DNA of 64,000 bases from Candidatus Bandiella numerosa (GCF_029981845.1 NZ_CP104164.1:248001-312000), one strand, 5' to 3'; shown: positions 43,983 to 53,281, counted from the stretch's first letter. A program made the numbers and translations. The notes: generated by a model from the sequence alone, not told the origin.

Positions 43983-44185
43983 TAGTGAATTTTGTGTATG
44001 CAAGAGCATTGACATGGAAAAAATATTAGACATATGTATTTTATACTTGACATTTACCCTTCTTAATGTACTGGTTGCATTAGAGTAAAATAGGTGCGGC
44101 CTGTGCAACATTCAGTTTTTTTGACCGATATCGTGCGCTCAAGCTGTGCTGATAAAGAATTTTAATAATATTTAGGAGAAAGAAT

Positions 44186-45526
44186 ATGGTAGCAACGGAT
44201 TTTGAAATAAAGTTCGCTCAAAGTAGGGTTGATTATTTTGAGAAAGTTCTAAAAAAAGGTGAAGGCGATGGGCTAAAAACCTTGTTAAGAGCCATTAAAA
44301 CAGAAAATGGTAGTGATTATACTGCATCTGGGATAGCAAATGCGATTAAAGCCTCAAAAGTTATATTGCAAGCAGTTAAGGATGCTGCAGTTACAAAAGC
44401 TGCTCAACTTACTACTGCTGCTAATGCTATGACAGAGGTGACAGGTGTAACACAAGCTGATATTGATACGGCAGTAGCTAATGCAAAAGATGCTACTACC
44501 AAGGCTGCAGCTATGACAGAGGTGACAGGTGTAACACAAGCTGATATTGATACGGCAGTAGCTAATGCAAAAGATGCTACTACCAAGGCTGCAGCTATGA
44601 CAGAGGTGACAGGTGTAACACAAGCTGATATTGATACGGCAGTAGCTAATGCAAAAGATGCTACTACCAAGGCTGCAGCTATGACAGAGGTGACAGGTGT
44701 AACACAAGCTGATATTGATACGGCAGTAGCTAATGCAAAAGATGCTACTACCAAGGCTGCAGCTATGACAGAGGTGACAGGTGTAACACAAGCTGATATT
44801 GATACGGCAGTAGCTAATGCAAAAGATGCTACTACCAAGGCTAATGCTATGACAGTGGTGACAGGTGTAACACAACAAAATATAGACGATGCAAAAGCTG
44901 CTGCGCTAGATGCTACTACCAAGGCTGCTGCTATAAAAGTTGGTGATGACCCTGTGTTGACTGCTGCGAAAGCTTTACTTGGTGATGACACTGTAGCAAA
45001 AATTAAAGCTGATGATGGGAAAGATGCTGCTAAATTGACAACATTATACACTGATAAAGCTCCAGATTTCATGAAAAATTATGGCTTTATTAATGCAATT
45101 TTGAAAAACATTCCAAATGCAGGAAAGGATGTTTTAAAAAGCGATACTAAAACTTTTACTGCTCCAACAAGTATAACTACCCAAGATAAGGTTGATATAT
45201 TAAATGCATACGCTAAAATTATTGGAACTGTATGTGGGGCTGATCCATTTATAACTACTGATTTGCCTGAAAAAGATACAAATTCTCATCATGTTAAAAA
45301 TTGTTTAGATCAAGCTAACAAAGTTGCATATGCGCTTTTAGCTGATGCAAATTGTGGTAAAGACAAATTGGATAGTGGAAATGTAAAAGCTGATTGCCTC
45401 AAAGCAGTAGCAGGTATGGCTTCTGATCTTTACAATGGTGGAGAGTTTGAGGCTATGAACATTGATTTATGTGGCAAATATCCATATGAAGATGCTTTAC
45501 CAGAGTTAACTAAAGTTGACTTATAA
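44186..45526 (+). CDS. Tandem-repeat protein, candidate secreted antigen/effector
   Basis: The 446-aa product has three parts. The N-terminal ~80 residues contain D-F-E-I-K-F-A-Q-S-R-V-D-Y-F, a module shared with the 70-aa miniature at 19.9 kb. Next come five perfect 28-residue repeats (M-T-E-V-T-G-V-T-Q-A-D-I-D-T-A-V-A-N-A-K and so on) plus a sixth diverged copy. A C-terminal ~190-residue domain has seven cysteines. There is no Sec signal; AGGAG precedes the ATG. Alanine- and threonine-rich helical repeats recall tandem-repeat effectors of other Rickettsiales, but no direct homologue is claimed. Confidence 0.75.
   Translation: MVATDFEIKFAQSRVDYFEKVLKKGEGDGLKTLLRAIKTENGSDYTASGIANAIKASKVILQAVKDAAVTKAAQLTTAANAMTEVTGVTQADIDTAVANAKDATTKAAAMTEVTGVTQADIDTAVANAKDATTKAAAMTEVTGVTQADIDTAVANAKDATTKAAAMTEVTGVTQADIDTAVANAKDATTKAAAMTEVTGVTQADIDTAVANAKDATTKANAMTVVTGVTQQNIDDAKAAALDATTKAAAIKVGDDPVLTAAKALLGDDTVAKIKADDGKDAAKLTTLYTDKAPDFMKNYGFINAILKNIPNAGKDVLKSDTKTFTAPTSITTQDKVDILNAYAKIIGTVCGADPFITTDLPEKDTNSHHVKNCLDQANKVAYALLADANCGKDKLDSGNVKADCLKAVAGMASDLYNGGEFEAMNIDLCGKYPYEDALPELTKVDL
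44429..44932 (+). repeat. 84-bp coding tandem repeat array
   Basis: Units start at 44429, 44513, 44597, 44681 and 44765 and appear identical at the DNA level. The sixth unit, at 44849, is diverged. Period 84 bp equals 28 codons, so copy-number change keeps the frame. Identity across synonymous sites implies recent expansion or continuing homogenisation. Confidence 0.95.
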
Positions 45527-45553
45527 TTTTTATAAAAATAAGAGGATAAATAA

Positions 45554-46276
45554 ATGAAAAATATTTCAAAACAAGTTTTGGCTTTAGCGGCTACAACAAT
45601 GTTAGGTTTCGGTTCCATCCAAGGTGCCATTGCAGGGGACGGTTATTATGTTAAAGGTGAAGTTGGTGTTTCAATGCCAAAAAAAATAGCTGAGCAAAAA
45701 TTGAAAAAATCTGCTATTTTTGGCATCGAAGGTGGTTACAAAATGAATGAAAATTTCAGATTTGGCTTAGGTGTTAATTTTGCTAACGGCATGAAGTTTA
45801 AAGATGGAGCTCTTAAAGATGCAAAAGTTAATAGCATAATTCTTGAAACAAATGCGTATTATGACATCGCAGATTTCAATGGCTTCACTCCATACCTAAC
45901 AGCAGGTGTTGGTGTTGCGAGAAATAAACTAAAAGGTGTTAGTATTAGCACTTCTACCTCAACAACTTCTTCTGTATCAGATTCTGGTAAAGGTAGGATT
46001 GGTTATAAGTTAGTCAATAATCAAGTAACTGCACCAGGACAATCAGAAACGAAAGCAAATGTACTTTCTTCTTCTACAACCGCTGACAGCAAATCCCTAA
46101 AGAAAACAGGTTTTGCATGGAATGTTGGTCTTGGTGCAATGTATAACATCAGCTCAGACTTTGGTGTTGACTTAGCATATAGATACAGAGACTTAGGAAA
46201 AGTTAAAATTAATGATACTGATTCTAAGAAACTTAAATCTCACAACGTAACTGTTGGTGTGGTTTATAAATTCTAA
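45554..46276 (+). CDS. Outer-membrane beta-barrel protein (Opa/OmpW-like)
   Basis: The 240-aa protein has a signal peptide (~1-27, cleavage probably after A-I-A). A barrel follows with alternating strands such as F-R-F-G-L-G-V-N-F and F-G-V-D-L-A-Y-R-Y-R-D-L, and a C-terminal phenylalanine (V-V-Y-K-F) for BAM recognition. One long Ser/Thr-rich loop (~130-180) probably faces outward and could be antigenic. It lies 27 bp after the tandem-repeat gene, so the two may be one transcript, ending at a strong terminator. Confidence 0.88.
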   Translation: MKNISKQVLALAATTMLGFGSIQGAIAGDGYYVKGEVGVSMPKKIAEQKLKKSAIFGIEGGYKMNENFRFGLGVNFANGMKFKDGALKDAKVNSIILETNAYYDIADFNGFTPYLTAGVGVARNKLKGVSISTSTSTTSSVSDSGKGRIGYKLVNNQVTAPGQSETKANVLSSSTTADSKSLKKTGFAWNVGLGAMYNISSDFGVDLAYRYRDLGKVKINDTDSKKLKSHNVTVGVVYKF

Positions 46277-46308
46277 TCATTGTTGATTATTACCTAAAGA
46301 ATTATCTT

Positions 46309-46356
46309 AAGGAGTGTTTTTTCTGAATAACGTCAGAAAAGCACTCCTTTGGCTTT
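46309..46356 (+). terminator. Rho-independent terminator after the outer-membrane protein gene
   Basis: AAGGAGTG (46309-46316) pairs with CACTCCTT (46342-46349), and the inner TTTTCTGA pairs with TCAGAAAA around the loop ATAACG. TGGCTTTT follows. This is the strongest hairpin seen in the window. Confidence 0.8.
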
Positions 46357-46393
46357 TAGGTATTCCAGTTAATATTTAACTCTACACATTTTA

Positions 46394-46554
46394 TATACCT
46401 CTCGTAAATTAAGAGTTGGCAAATTTATAGACGACAGAGAACTTGGAAAAGAGCGAGTAATACGAGCGATGAGCATGAGGCGCGTATATAAATACGTAAC
46501 GAAATGCGAAATTCGAAGTATGACGAAGCCAATTTTTCAAGTTATCCGAGTATA
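46394..46554. repeat. 161-bp dispersed repeat, copy 2
   Basis: This is the second copy of the element at 43822-43982, direct orientation, ~98% identical. The differences are in the GAGCGAGTAATACGAGCGATG stretch. The two copies bracket the tandem-repeat protein and outer-membrane protein genes. Confidence 0.85.
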
Positions 46555-47122
46555 CCAATCTCTTGAAATAATTTAACATTTAAATTGAGTCTTTTTGGTG
46601 ATTTTTCGCATCATCTTCGCCATGTATCCAAGATACGTTAGGCTCCAATGCTATAAAAAATCTCTTAAAAACACTATCTAACCTGAGTTTTGGATAATAG
46701 TTAATAAATTTAAAATTTAATTCAACAAATGTCCAACCTCGCACATAAACGCGCGAGCCCCCCAGGCTGGCTATTTAATCTTTTGATTATTAAAAGAATA
46801 ATCTTTAATTTTATTTGCATAAAACTTGTTCAACACCTAAGCAAGCCTATTGCTTTGTGTTATACAATTCCTTATCCAAAACTGGGGTTATATATCAAGT
46901 TATTTTAGGGAACTGTAAATATATTATGTTAGATTGCTATATAAATCATAATCATCAACCTTATTCTTAAGATATAATATCTCTTAGATATTTTATTAGA
47001 TTTTTCACTAGCTAATCACTTACTATTCTTAAAAGTTTGTATAGGAACTGAAATTTTTTGGACCTTCTTCTTGGAAATCCCTTATTGCTGAATGTTATCG
47101 AATTTTATTGGCCGACAATAAT
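46555..47122. other. Non-coding gap of about 570 bp
   Basis: No convincing gene or RNA is seen. AGTTTTGGATAA (around 46690) recurs inverted as TTATCCAAAACT (around 46863). A GC-rich patch AGCCCCCCAGGCTGGCT near 46757 could form a short hairpin. The region may contain decayed repeats. Confidence 0.4.
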
Positions 47123-47208
47123 TGGTGGAGGGAGCAGGATTCGAACCTGCGTACGCATATGCGGGCAGATTTACAGTCTGCTGCCATTGTCCACTCGGCC
47201 ATCCCTCC
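47123..47208 (-). tRNA. tRNA-Tyr (anticodon GTA)
   Basis: On the minus strand an 86-nt class II cloverleaf starts GGAGGGATGGCCGAGTGG, has anticodon stem-loop CAGACTGTAAATCTG with GTA, a long variable arm, T-loop GGTTCGAATCC, acceptor TCCCTCC, discriminator A and encoded CCA. Confidence 0.96.
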
Positions 47209-47382
47209 AGTTTATAAGGAACCAAATTAACAAGTTGGATTGAACCATATTTTTAATCAAAATACAAGCTGAATAAATCATATTAATATGAAGGTTATTA
47301 AAAATGGCTACATTCATCCTTTGCCTTATTTGTCTAAGGACTTTATCTGTTTTTATGCCTATTTGCAATACTGCTCTAATTT

Positions 47383-48312
47383 TTATGTAGCGCTTAAGTA
47401 AATTTTTATAATATTTGATAATAACTCAACCGCTTCCTTATGTGGTCTTTGGAAGCTATTTCTACCAATGATAGAGCCATTACCTCCTCCTTGATTAATA
47501 GCTTTTGCTTCATTATATAGCTCATCTTCATTCTTTGAAGTGCCACCTGAGAATACCACCAACCTTTTTCCATCAAAAGCTGTTTTCATTATGTGCGCAA
47601 CACGATTTGCTAAATTTTTAAACTCATGCGTTTCCTTTGAGTAAATATCTATTGCTGATTTATCTTCTATATCCTCAGAAGGCAACTTTACCTTAATTAT
47701 ATTAGCTCCAATTAAAGCTGCAATATGCGTTGCATAGGCAATAACATCTAATGCGGTTTCACCTTTTTTAGCTAAGTCTCCTCCTCTTGGATATGACCAT
47801 ACAACGGTTGCAAGTCCATGCGCCTTGGCCTCAGAAATCATTTCGGAAATTTCTTGTATCATCTCAAGCGAGCTATCTGAACCTGGATATATGGTAAAGC
47901 CTATTGCAGTACATCCTAAATAAATGGCATCCTGCACATTTGCAGTAATAGATTGATTTGGCTCGATATCTTTACTCATTAAGGAATTTGAGCTATTGGC
48001 TTTGAGTATCAGGGGTATTGTTCCACGAAATTCATCTGAGATTGCTTCAAGCATTCCCTTGGGTGCAGCATATGCGTTTAACCCTGCATCTAGTGCTAAT
48101 TTTATATGATATTCAGGATCATATGCCACTGGATTTATGGAGAAGCTTTTAGCTGGCCCATGTTCAAAACCTTGATCTACTGGTAGAATTAGCATTTTTC
48201 CAGTTCCAGCGAGTTTTCCATTCATCAATATTCTTACCAAATTAGACTTCACAGCAGGGGATTCACTTTCATAACCCTTTAAGATCTTTTTTACATTGTT
48301 GGTGAGGTGCAT
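47383..48312 (-). CDS. fbaB: Class I fructose-bisphosphate aldolase (FbaB/DhnA type)
   Basis: The 309-aa protein belongs to the Schiff-base aldolases of archaeal/DhnA type. L-I-L-P-V-D-Q-G-F-E-H-G-P, V-W-S-Y-P-R-G-G and A-N-I-I-K-V-K-L-P (probable Schiff-base Lys), together with V-V-F-S-G-G and G-R-N-S-F-Q-R phosphate loops, are present. It cleaves or forms fructose 1,6-bisphosphate. Classical Rickettsia lack most of glycolysis, so this points to residual (possibly gluconeogenic) sugar phosphate metabolism. Confidence 0.9.
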   Translation of the reverse strand: MHLTNNVKKILKGYESESPAVKSNLVRILMNGKLAGTGKMLILPVDQGFEHGPAKSFSINPVAYDPEYHIKLALDAGLNAYAAPKGMLEAISDEFRGTIPLILKANSSNSLMSKDIEPNQSITANVQDAIYLGCTAIGFTIYPGSDSSLEMIQEISEMISEAKAHGLATVVWSYPRGGDLAKKGETALDVIAYATHIAALIGANIIKVKLPSEDIEDKSAIDIYSKETHEFKNLANRVAHIMKTAFDGKRLVVFSGGTSKNEDELYNEAKAINQGGGNGSIIGRNSFQRPHKEAVELLSNIIKIYLSAT

Positions 48313-48586
48313 AAGTATTATCCAAAAAGCTTTTTCTGGATGCTATTTGAATGTTAACGTATTTTCAACATAAAAAATTTATATCAGTAATTTGCAAGGA
48401 GCATTATAAAAATAAAGATGCGAAACTGAAGTATCTAATATCGTTAATTTGAAACTTGCTAATTTGGGTTATACCAAATTTATTATCCCCTACCCTCAAC
48501 AAACCGCTTAAAGTATCCCAAAATTGTTGACATAATAGAAAACTAAATGTAAGACTTTCATATAAAACATAGGTCGTAGCTTTTTA

Positions 48587-48660
48587 GCGGATGTAGCTCA
48601 ATGGTAGAGCCCCAGCCTTCCAAGCTGGTTATGTGGGTTCGATTCCCGTCATCCGCTCCA
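48587..48660 (+). tRNA. tRNA-Gly (anticodon TCC)
   Basis: A 74-nt cloverleaf starts GCGGATGTAGCTCAATGG. The anticodon arm CCAGC-CTTCCAA-GCTGG gives TCC. The T-arm is GTGGGTTCGATTCCC-style, and the 3' end is ATCCGCTCCA with encoded CCA. tuf starts 45 bp downstream, the tRNA-tuf arrangement common in bacteria. A TTGACA box at 48527-48532 is a possible -35 element. Confidence 0.96.
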
Positions 48661-48705
48661 TAATGCATATGTGTTGACCAAGAAAAATAAAAAAGGAGAA
48701 CGAAA

Positions 48706-49887
48706 ATGGCAGAAGGAAAATTTGAAAGAACCAAACCGCACGTAAACACAGGGACGATAGGGCACGTAGATCATGGGAAGACAACATTGACGGCGGCGAT
48801 AACGAAGTATTTTGGGAAGAGAGCGATAAGATATGACGAAATAGATAAGGCGCCAGAGGAGAAGGAAAGAGGGATAACAATAAATTCGGCGCATGTGGAA
48901 TATGAAACGGAAAATAGGCATTATGCGCACGTAGATTGTCCTGGGCACGCGGATTATGTAAAGAATATGATAACAGGTGCAGCACAGATGGATGGTGCGA
49001 TATTAGTAGTGAGTGCGGTAGATGGGCCGATGCCACAAACAAGAGAGCATATATTGTTAGCAAAGCAAGTAGGGATAGGAACGCTAGTAGTATTCCTAAA
49101 CAAGGTAGATATGGTGGAAGATGAAGAGTTGCTAGAGTTAGTGGAAATGGAAGTGAGAGAGTTGTTGACAAAGTATGGATTTGATGGAGATGCAGCAAGA
49201 GTGGTCAGAGGGTCGGCGCTTAAGGCATTAACAGAAGACGGGACGGAATTAGGAGAGAAGGCGATAAGAGAGTTGATGAAGGTAGTGGATGAAGCGATAC
49301 CGATGCCAATAAGAGATATAGAAAAACCATTTTTAATGCCAATAGAAGATGTATTTTCAATATCAGGGCGTGGTACAGTGGTGACAGGAAGGATAGAGCA
49401 AGGGAAAATAAAAGTAGGAGAAGAAGTAGAGATAGTGGGGATAAGGAAGGAGAGCAAGAAGACTAAGTGTACAGGTGTGGAAATGTTCAAGAAGGAGCTT
49501 GAAGAAGGGATGGCAGGAGATAATGCAGGGTTATTGCTAAGAGGGATAGCGAAGGAAGAGGTGGAAAGAGGGCAAGTATTAGCGAAGCCAGGTAGTATAA
49601 CGCCGCATACAAAGTTTAAAGCGGAAGTGTATGTACTTAAGAAAGAAGAAGGTGGAAGGCACACACCGTTTTTCAAGAATTACAGGCCACAGTTTTATTT
49701 TAGAACAACTGATGTAACGGGAACTGTAGAATTGAAAGAAGGGGTAGAGATGGTAATGCCGGGAGATAACACAGAGATAGTTGTGGAATTGATATCGCCA
49801 ATAGCGATGGATAAAGGTTTAAAGTTTGCAATCAGAGAAGGCGGTAAGACTGTTGGTGCTGGTGTTGTTGCTGAAGTTATTAAATAA
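48706..49887 (+). CDS. tuf: Elongation factor Tu
   Basis: The 393-aa GTPase carries aminoacyl-tRNA to the ribosome. P-loop G-H-V-D-H-G-K-T, switch II D-C-P-G-H-A-D-Y and N-K-V-D are intact. Ribosome-binding site AAAGGAG is strong. Codon use is very different from the surroundings: G-ended and purine-rich codons (GCG, ACG, GTG, AGG) dominate. The last ~18 codons switch to T-ended codons like the rest of the genome. secE and nusG do not follow. Confidence 0.98.
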   Translation: MAEGKFERTKPHVNTGTIGHVDHGKTTLTAAITKYFGKRAIRYDEIDKAPEEKERGITINSAHVEYETENRHYAHVDCPGHADYVKNMITGAAQMDGAILVVSAVDGPMPQTREHILLAKQVGIGTLVVFLNKVDMVEDEELLELVEMEVRELLTKYGFDGDAARVVRGSALKALTEDGTELGEKAIRELMKVVDEAIPMPIRDIEKPFLMPIEDVFSISGRGTVVTGRIEQGKIKVGEEVEIVGIRKESKKTKCTGVEMFKKELEEGMAGDNAGLLLRGIAKEEVERGQVLAKPGSITPHTKFKAEVYVLKKEEGGRHTPFFKNYRPQFYFRTTDVTGTVELKEGVEMVMPGDNTEIVVELISPIAMDKGLKFAIREGGKTVGAGVVAEVIK

Positions 49888-50228
49888 TTTAAAGGGTCCC
49901 AGTTCTAATTATTTTGGCAGTTAAATTAAGTTGCAAAAATCAGCGTTATTGCATAACAGTTGTTGTGATTAACTTAAATTAAGCGACTTATTAAGAGATT
50001 AGCATTTCTGTAGTTGTAAATTTATTTAAAATTAATGTAATAATAGTTGTATCATTTTTTGCAGCATTAGATTTTGAGAAAGCATATTTAGCTCATAAAT
50101 TTACCCATACAGGATTATATTCTGGCTTGTGCATCCTATATATGTATTATTAGAATAAATTTATTGAAATTTTTTATCAGATTACTCTTAATGAGTTAAC
50201 TAATGATTAATAAAATGGATGGTAAAAA
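49888..50228. other. Non-coding gap after tuf
   Basis: About 340 AT-rich bases with no tRNA-Trp or secE, which often follow tuf. No gene or structured RNA was recognised. Confidence 0.45.
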
Positions 50229-50693
50229 ATGAATAACTTTAATAAATTAATAGTCACATTGCTTGTTTTATTATTTCCTATAATTAAGAATGTAAAGGGA
50301 AATGAGGCTGATGCTCTAAATAAAAAGGATTTTTGGAGCCAAAACCAAAAAGGAGCAAATATTTTCAATAAAACTATTACAAGAAAAGACATTCAAGATG
50401 CAAAATCAATAGGAATATCATTTATTCGTTTATCTCCAGATAAATTTGTCAGCAATCATCGAGATTTTCTTATCGGCAATGCTAATTTTTATGATTCTAT
50501 TCCTCAGGAAGATTTTTTGTACCTCAAAAAAATCCTTGATATGTTCTGGGAAGAAAAAATGCCAGTAGTAATTACTATGCTCAGCTTGCCCCTTTCTTAT
50601 TGGAACGATCTTAAACAAGGTAAAACACCTCACCATCATAGAAATATCAATACTCCTCAATTTAAAATTTTAAAAGATGCTTTTGGAATTTAA
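50229..50693 (+). pseudogene. Truncated glycoside hydrolase family 5 (cellulase-like) protein
   Basis: The 154-aa frame has a signal peptide (~1-24) and then the beginning of a GH5 TIM barrel: K-G-A-N-I-F-N-K, S-I-G-I-S-F-I-R-L-S-P-D-K and P-V-V-I-T-M-L-S-L-P. GH5 enzymes are ~350 aa; both catalytic glutamates and about half the barrel are missing. The frame ends in a normal stop with no continuation in other frames. It is likely a degraded gene, although a short secreted product is still possible. Confidence 0.65.
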
Positions 50694-50940
50694 AGATACG
50701 AGTTTATTATAAGCATAAGCATCTACTGCTTAATGGTCTTTTAAGTATCAATCATATATAATTGCAGGGCCTTACTTGATCTTGCATTAATTATTATCAA
50801 TGGTTAGATTACAATTGCATTTAGCAGAATAAGTCACATACTCAAGCATAATACACATTTCTTACCTCAACACATTAACTAGCGCAGTGCTGGCGAATTT
50901 CAAATCTCAAGTATTGATTATTTATTTAGTATTACCAGTG

Positions 50941-52086
50941 CTAATGCGTTCTATAGTAGCTTGGTATTTTAACGCTTTTTGGAAATAATGCATATTGTCT
51001 TCCCTTGTTGTTCATGTAGCATGCTAGCTCCTCACCTCTTTTCCCATGTCCAAAAAATATATCACCTCTGATAGCGCCCTTTATAGCGCCACCAGTATCT
51101 TGAGTTATAAATAATCTTCTATATTTTCTATCTGTATAATTCCTTGTTTTGGGTAGTGATGTGTCAATCCAAACAGGTGTTCCATAAGGATAAATGGCTT
51201 TGTCTAAAGCAATAGATCGTTCAGATATAAGTGGTATTCCTTGAGCACCAATTGGCCCATCGCCGTTGATTTTTCTAAAAAACACATATGATTGATTTCG
51301 TTCGATAATTTTTTTACCATCTCTTGGATTTTGGTGTAGCCACTCAATCATGTCAAGCGCAGAATTAATACCAGTTGCATTATACTCTTTGAAGTATGGG
51401 CCTATAGATTTATACTCAAACCCATTTTGCCCAGCGTAGCCTAAACGAATTAATTTTCCGTCATTTAGTTTGATTCTGCCAGATCCTTGGATGTGCATGA
51501 AGTATAATCTCGCATGATTATCGACCCATAGAATTTCCAAATTTTTTCCTTTTAGAGATCCATTGTTTATTGATGAATGAGAAAGATGACTCTTGCGTTG
51601 ATGTTGAGAAAGATTTTTGGGAGGCATATAAACTGGATGGCTACATCTCCGTGTCTTTATAGTGCTTCCATTTATCTCAATTTCATAATAACCAGTAAAT
51701 TTACCAGTGGCATTATTTTGTCCATCTAGTACTACATAGGGTGTAAACCATTTTTCAAAAAAATGTTTAGCTTGTTCATTTGTTTTAATTTTTTGGTTGT
51801 TTAGGTCATAGCAAATTCTTTTCCAATTTATTGCAGTACCACCCAACTGGGATAATTTGCTAATTGGTTGGTTATCTCCAAGTTTTATAATTTGTTTACA
51901 AGAGTTTGCAAATGTATTTAAGCTAATAAGGTGAGTATCATACTTCCATCCTACAATTTTACTGTATTCAGTTTTAACAAATTTAGCTTCTCTAACTTTA
52001 TATTTTCTTTTATAATCACTAGAACAAGAGCACAAGATGATAAGAAAAATTAATAAAAGTATGTTTTTAAATTTCAAGCATTTCAT
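50941..52086 (-). CDS. mltA: Membrane-bound lytic murein transglycosylase A
   Basis: The 381-aa protein has a lipoprotein signal (L-I-I-L-C-S-C), a MltA domain (F-T-G-Y-Y-E-I, Y-M-P-P-K) and the C-terminal 3D domain with Q-D-T-G-G-A-I-K-G-A-I-R-G-D-I-F-F-G-H-G, carrying the catalytic Asp. It cleaves glycan strands of peptidoglycan at the outer membrane. It overlaps the upstream Tim44-like gene by 4 bp, an order conserved in alphaproteobacteria. It shows that peptidoglycan is present. Confidence 0.95.
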   Translation of the reverse strand: MKCLKFKNILLLIFLIILCSCSSDYKRKYKVREAKFVKTEYSKIVGWKYDTHLISLNTFANSCKQIIKLGDNQPISKLSQLGGTAINWKRICYDLNNQKIKTNEQAKHFFEKWFTPYVVLDGQNNATGKFTGYYEIEINGSTIKTRRCSHPVYMPPKNLSQHQRKSHLSHSSINNGSLKGKNLEILWVDNHARLYFMHIQGSGRIKLNDGKLIRLGYAGQNGFEYKSIGPYFKEYNATGINSALDMIEWLHQNPRDGKKIIERNQSYVFFRKINGDGPIGAQGIPLISERSIALDKAIYPYGTPVWIDTSLPKTRNYTDRKYRRLFITQDTGGAIKGAIRGDIFFGHGKRGEELACYMNNKGRQYALFPKSVKIPSYYRTH

Positions 52087-52724
52087 TTAGATTCAGTTTG
52101 CGTTATATGCCAAATGTTTCCAGATTTAATTTTTTTACTATAAGTCCATATGTCACGCATTGGTAATATTTTACTCGCACTGCCAGAGATGATATTTTCG
52201 TCTTTATCTCTAACAGTAATAATTTGCTCACTAATTATTTCAAGCTTAACAGAGACAATATCATTCATGATATTTGCATCAATTATGTTTGCTTCTTTTA
52301 TTCCAACCAAGGTTACATTATATTTTATTTTTTGTGCAATTCTATCATTTACTTCCTTGATAAATTTTTCGTAAACACTTAATGCTAAAAGTTTTTTTAA
52401 AGTTTGTATTTCACTGGAATTAAAAGCTATTAAAATCATCTTAAATGCTTTTTTTGCTCCATCGATAAAATGATTAATGCTGAAAGATTTTTCTTCTATA
52501 AGCAATTTTTCAAACACCTTTTTTACCTCTGGGAGTAAATTGGCATCCTTTATTGAAATGATTTCAAACTCCACATTTTTAACATGATTTACGTGTTTTT
52601 TTAAGCTATCCAATACAGGTTCTATGTGTTTGAATTGTTTTAAGTCTTTATCCTCCTTACCAAGACTTTGAAAAAGCTTGTAAACAATAAAGGCAGTAAG
52701 TGCTATTAAAATAACTAAATCCAT
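52083..52724 (-). CDS. Tim44-like domain protein
   Basis: The 213-aa protein has an N-terminal membrane helix (~2-18) and a C-terminal Tim44-like domain ending I-W-T-Y-S-K-K-I-K-S-G-N-I-W-H-I-T. Alphaproteobacterial Tim44 homologues (TimA) are inner-membrane proteins thought to be ancestors of the mitochondrial import motor subunit. Gene order with mltA and the divergent secB is typical of the class. Confidence 0.88.
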   Translation of the reverse strand: MDLVILIALTAFIVYKLFQSLGKEDKDLKQFKHIEPVLDSLKKHVNHVKNVEFEIISIKDANLLPEVKKVFEKLLIEEKSFSINHFIDGAKKAFKMILIAFNSSEIQTLKKLLALSVYEKFIKEVNDRIAQKIKYNVTLVGIKEANIIDANIMNDIVSVKLEIISEQIITVRDKDENIISGSASKILPMRDIWTYSKKIKSGNIWHITQTESK

Positions 52725-52836
52725 GGCTTCACTTTAACATATTACGAACTATTTACATACTTAAATATATATTATCTTTGTATTCTTCAAGTAAATTTGA
52801 TATAAATTGTTAAATTAATAGATTATAATTTTAATT

Positions 52837-53280
52837 ATGTCGCAAAAATTAGGCATTAATGGTAGCGTTTTGGTTAATGCTCAATACGTTAAAGATTTAT
52901 CGTTTGAAAATCCAAAAGCTCCATATAGCCTATTAAATAATGAAAAACCAGAAGTGGATGTTTCTATTGATATAGGCGCTCATAGTATACAAAATGAAAC
53001 ATATGAAGTTGTGTTAGGTATTCAAGTTAAATCCGTTATTGAAGATGAAGTTCAGTATTTGATTGATTTGAAATATGCAGGGGTTTTTACTTTAGAAAAA
53101 GATGTGAAGGATAAAGAGAAAATAATTTTTATTCAGTGTCCTAATATTATTTTTCCTTACGCTAGAAGGATTATTTCTGATCTTTCAAGAGATGGCGGCT
53201 ATTTACCTTTATACATATCTCCTATAGATTTTACGACTCTCTACAATAACAATAAACAATTAAACGAAAAATTAAATTAG
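52837..53280 (+). CDS. secB: Protein-export chaperone SecB
   Basis: The 147-aa tetrameric chaperone keeps preproteins unfolded for SecA. N-A-Q-Y-V-K-D-L-S-F-E-N-P, Y-A-G-V-F-T-L and C-P-N-I-I-F-P-Y-A-R-R-I-I-S are conserved. It is divergent from the Tim44-like gene. fliQ starts 1 bp after its stop codon, so the two share a transcript. Confidence 0.95.
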   Translation: MSQKLGINGSVLVNAQYVKDLSFENPKAPYSLLNNEKPEVDVSIDIGAHSIQNETYEVVLGIQVKSVIEDEVQYLIDLKYAGVFTLEKDVKDKEKIIFIQCPNIIFPYARRIISDLSRDGGYLPLYISPIDFTTLYNNNKQLNEKLN

Positions 53281-53281
53281 A

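Noticed and set aside
43816..44088. Plus-strand 90-codon frame covering repeat copy 1
   Set aside because: Most of it lies in the 161-bp repeat, and the matching frame is not continued after copy 2. It has no family resemblance.
44429..44932. Regularly spaced repeats considered as a CRISPR array
   Set aside because: Units are contiguous, 84 bp long and coding, with no unique spacers. No cas gene is present in the window.
44404..45072. Long antisense open frame (222 codons) over the tandem repeats
   Set aside because: It arises because the 84-bp period lacks stops on the complement. It has no ribosome-binding site, and the sense frame has a good start, an AGGAG site and a domain structure.
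48629..49198. Antisense open frames of 99-240 codons over tuf
   Set aside because: They are shadows of the purine-rich tuf coding strand; their products are low-complexity Leu/Ser/Tyr-rich without family resemblance.
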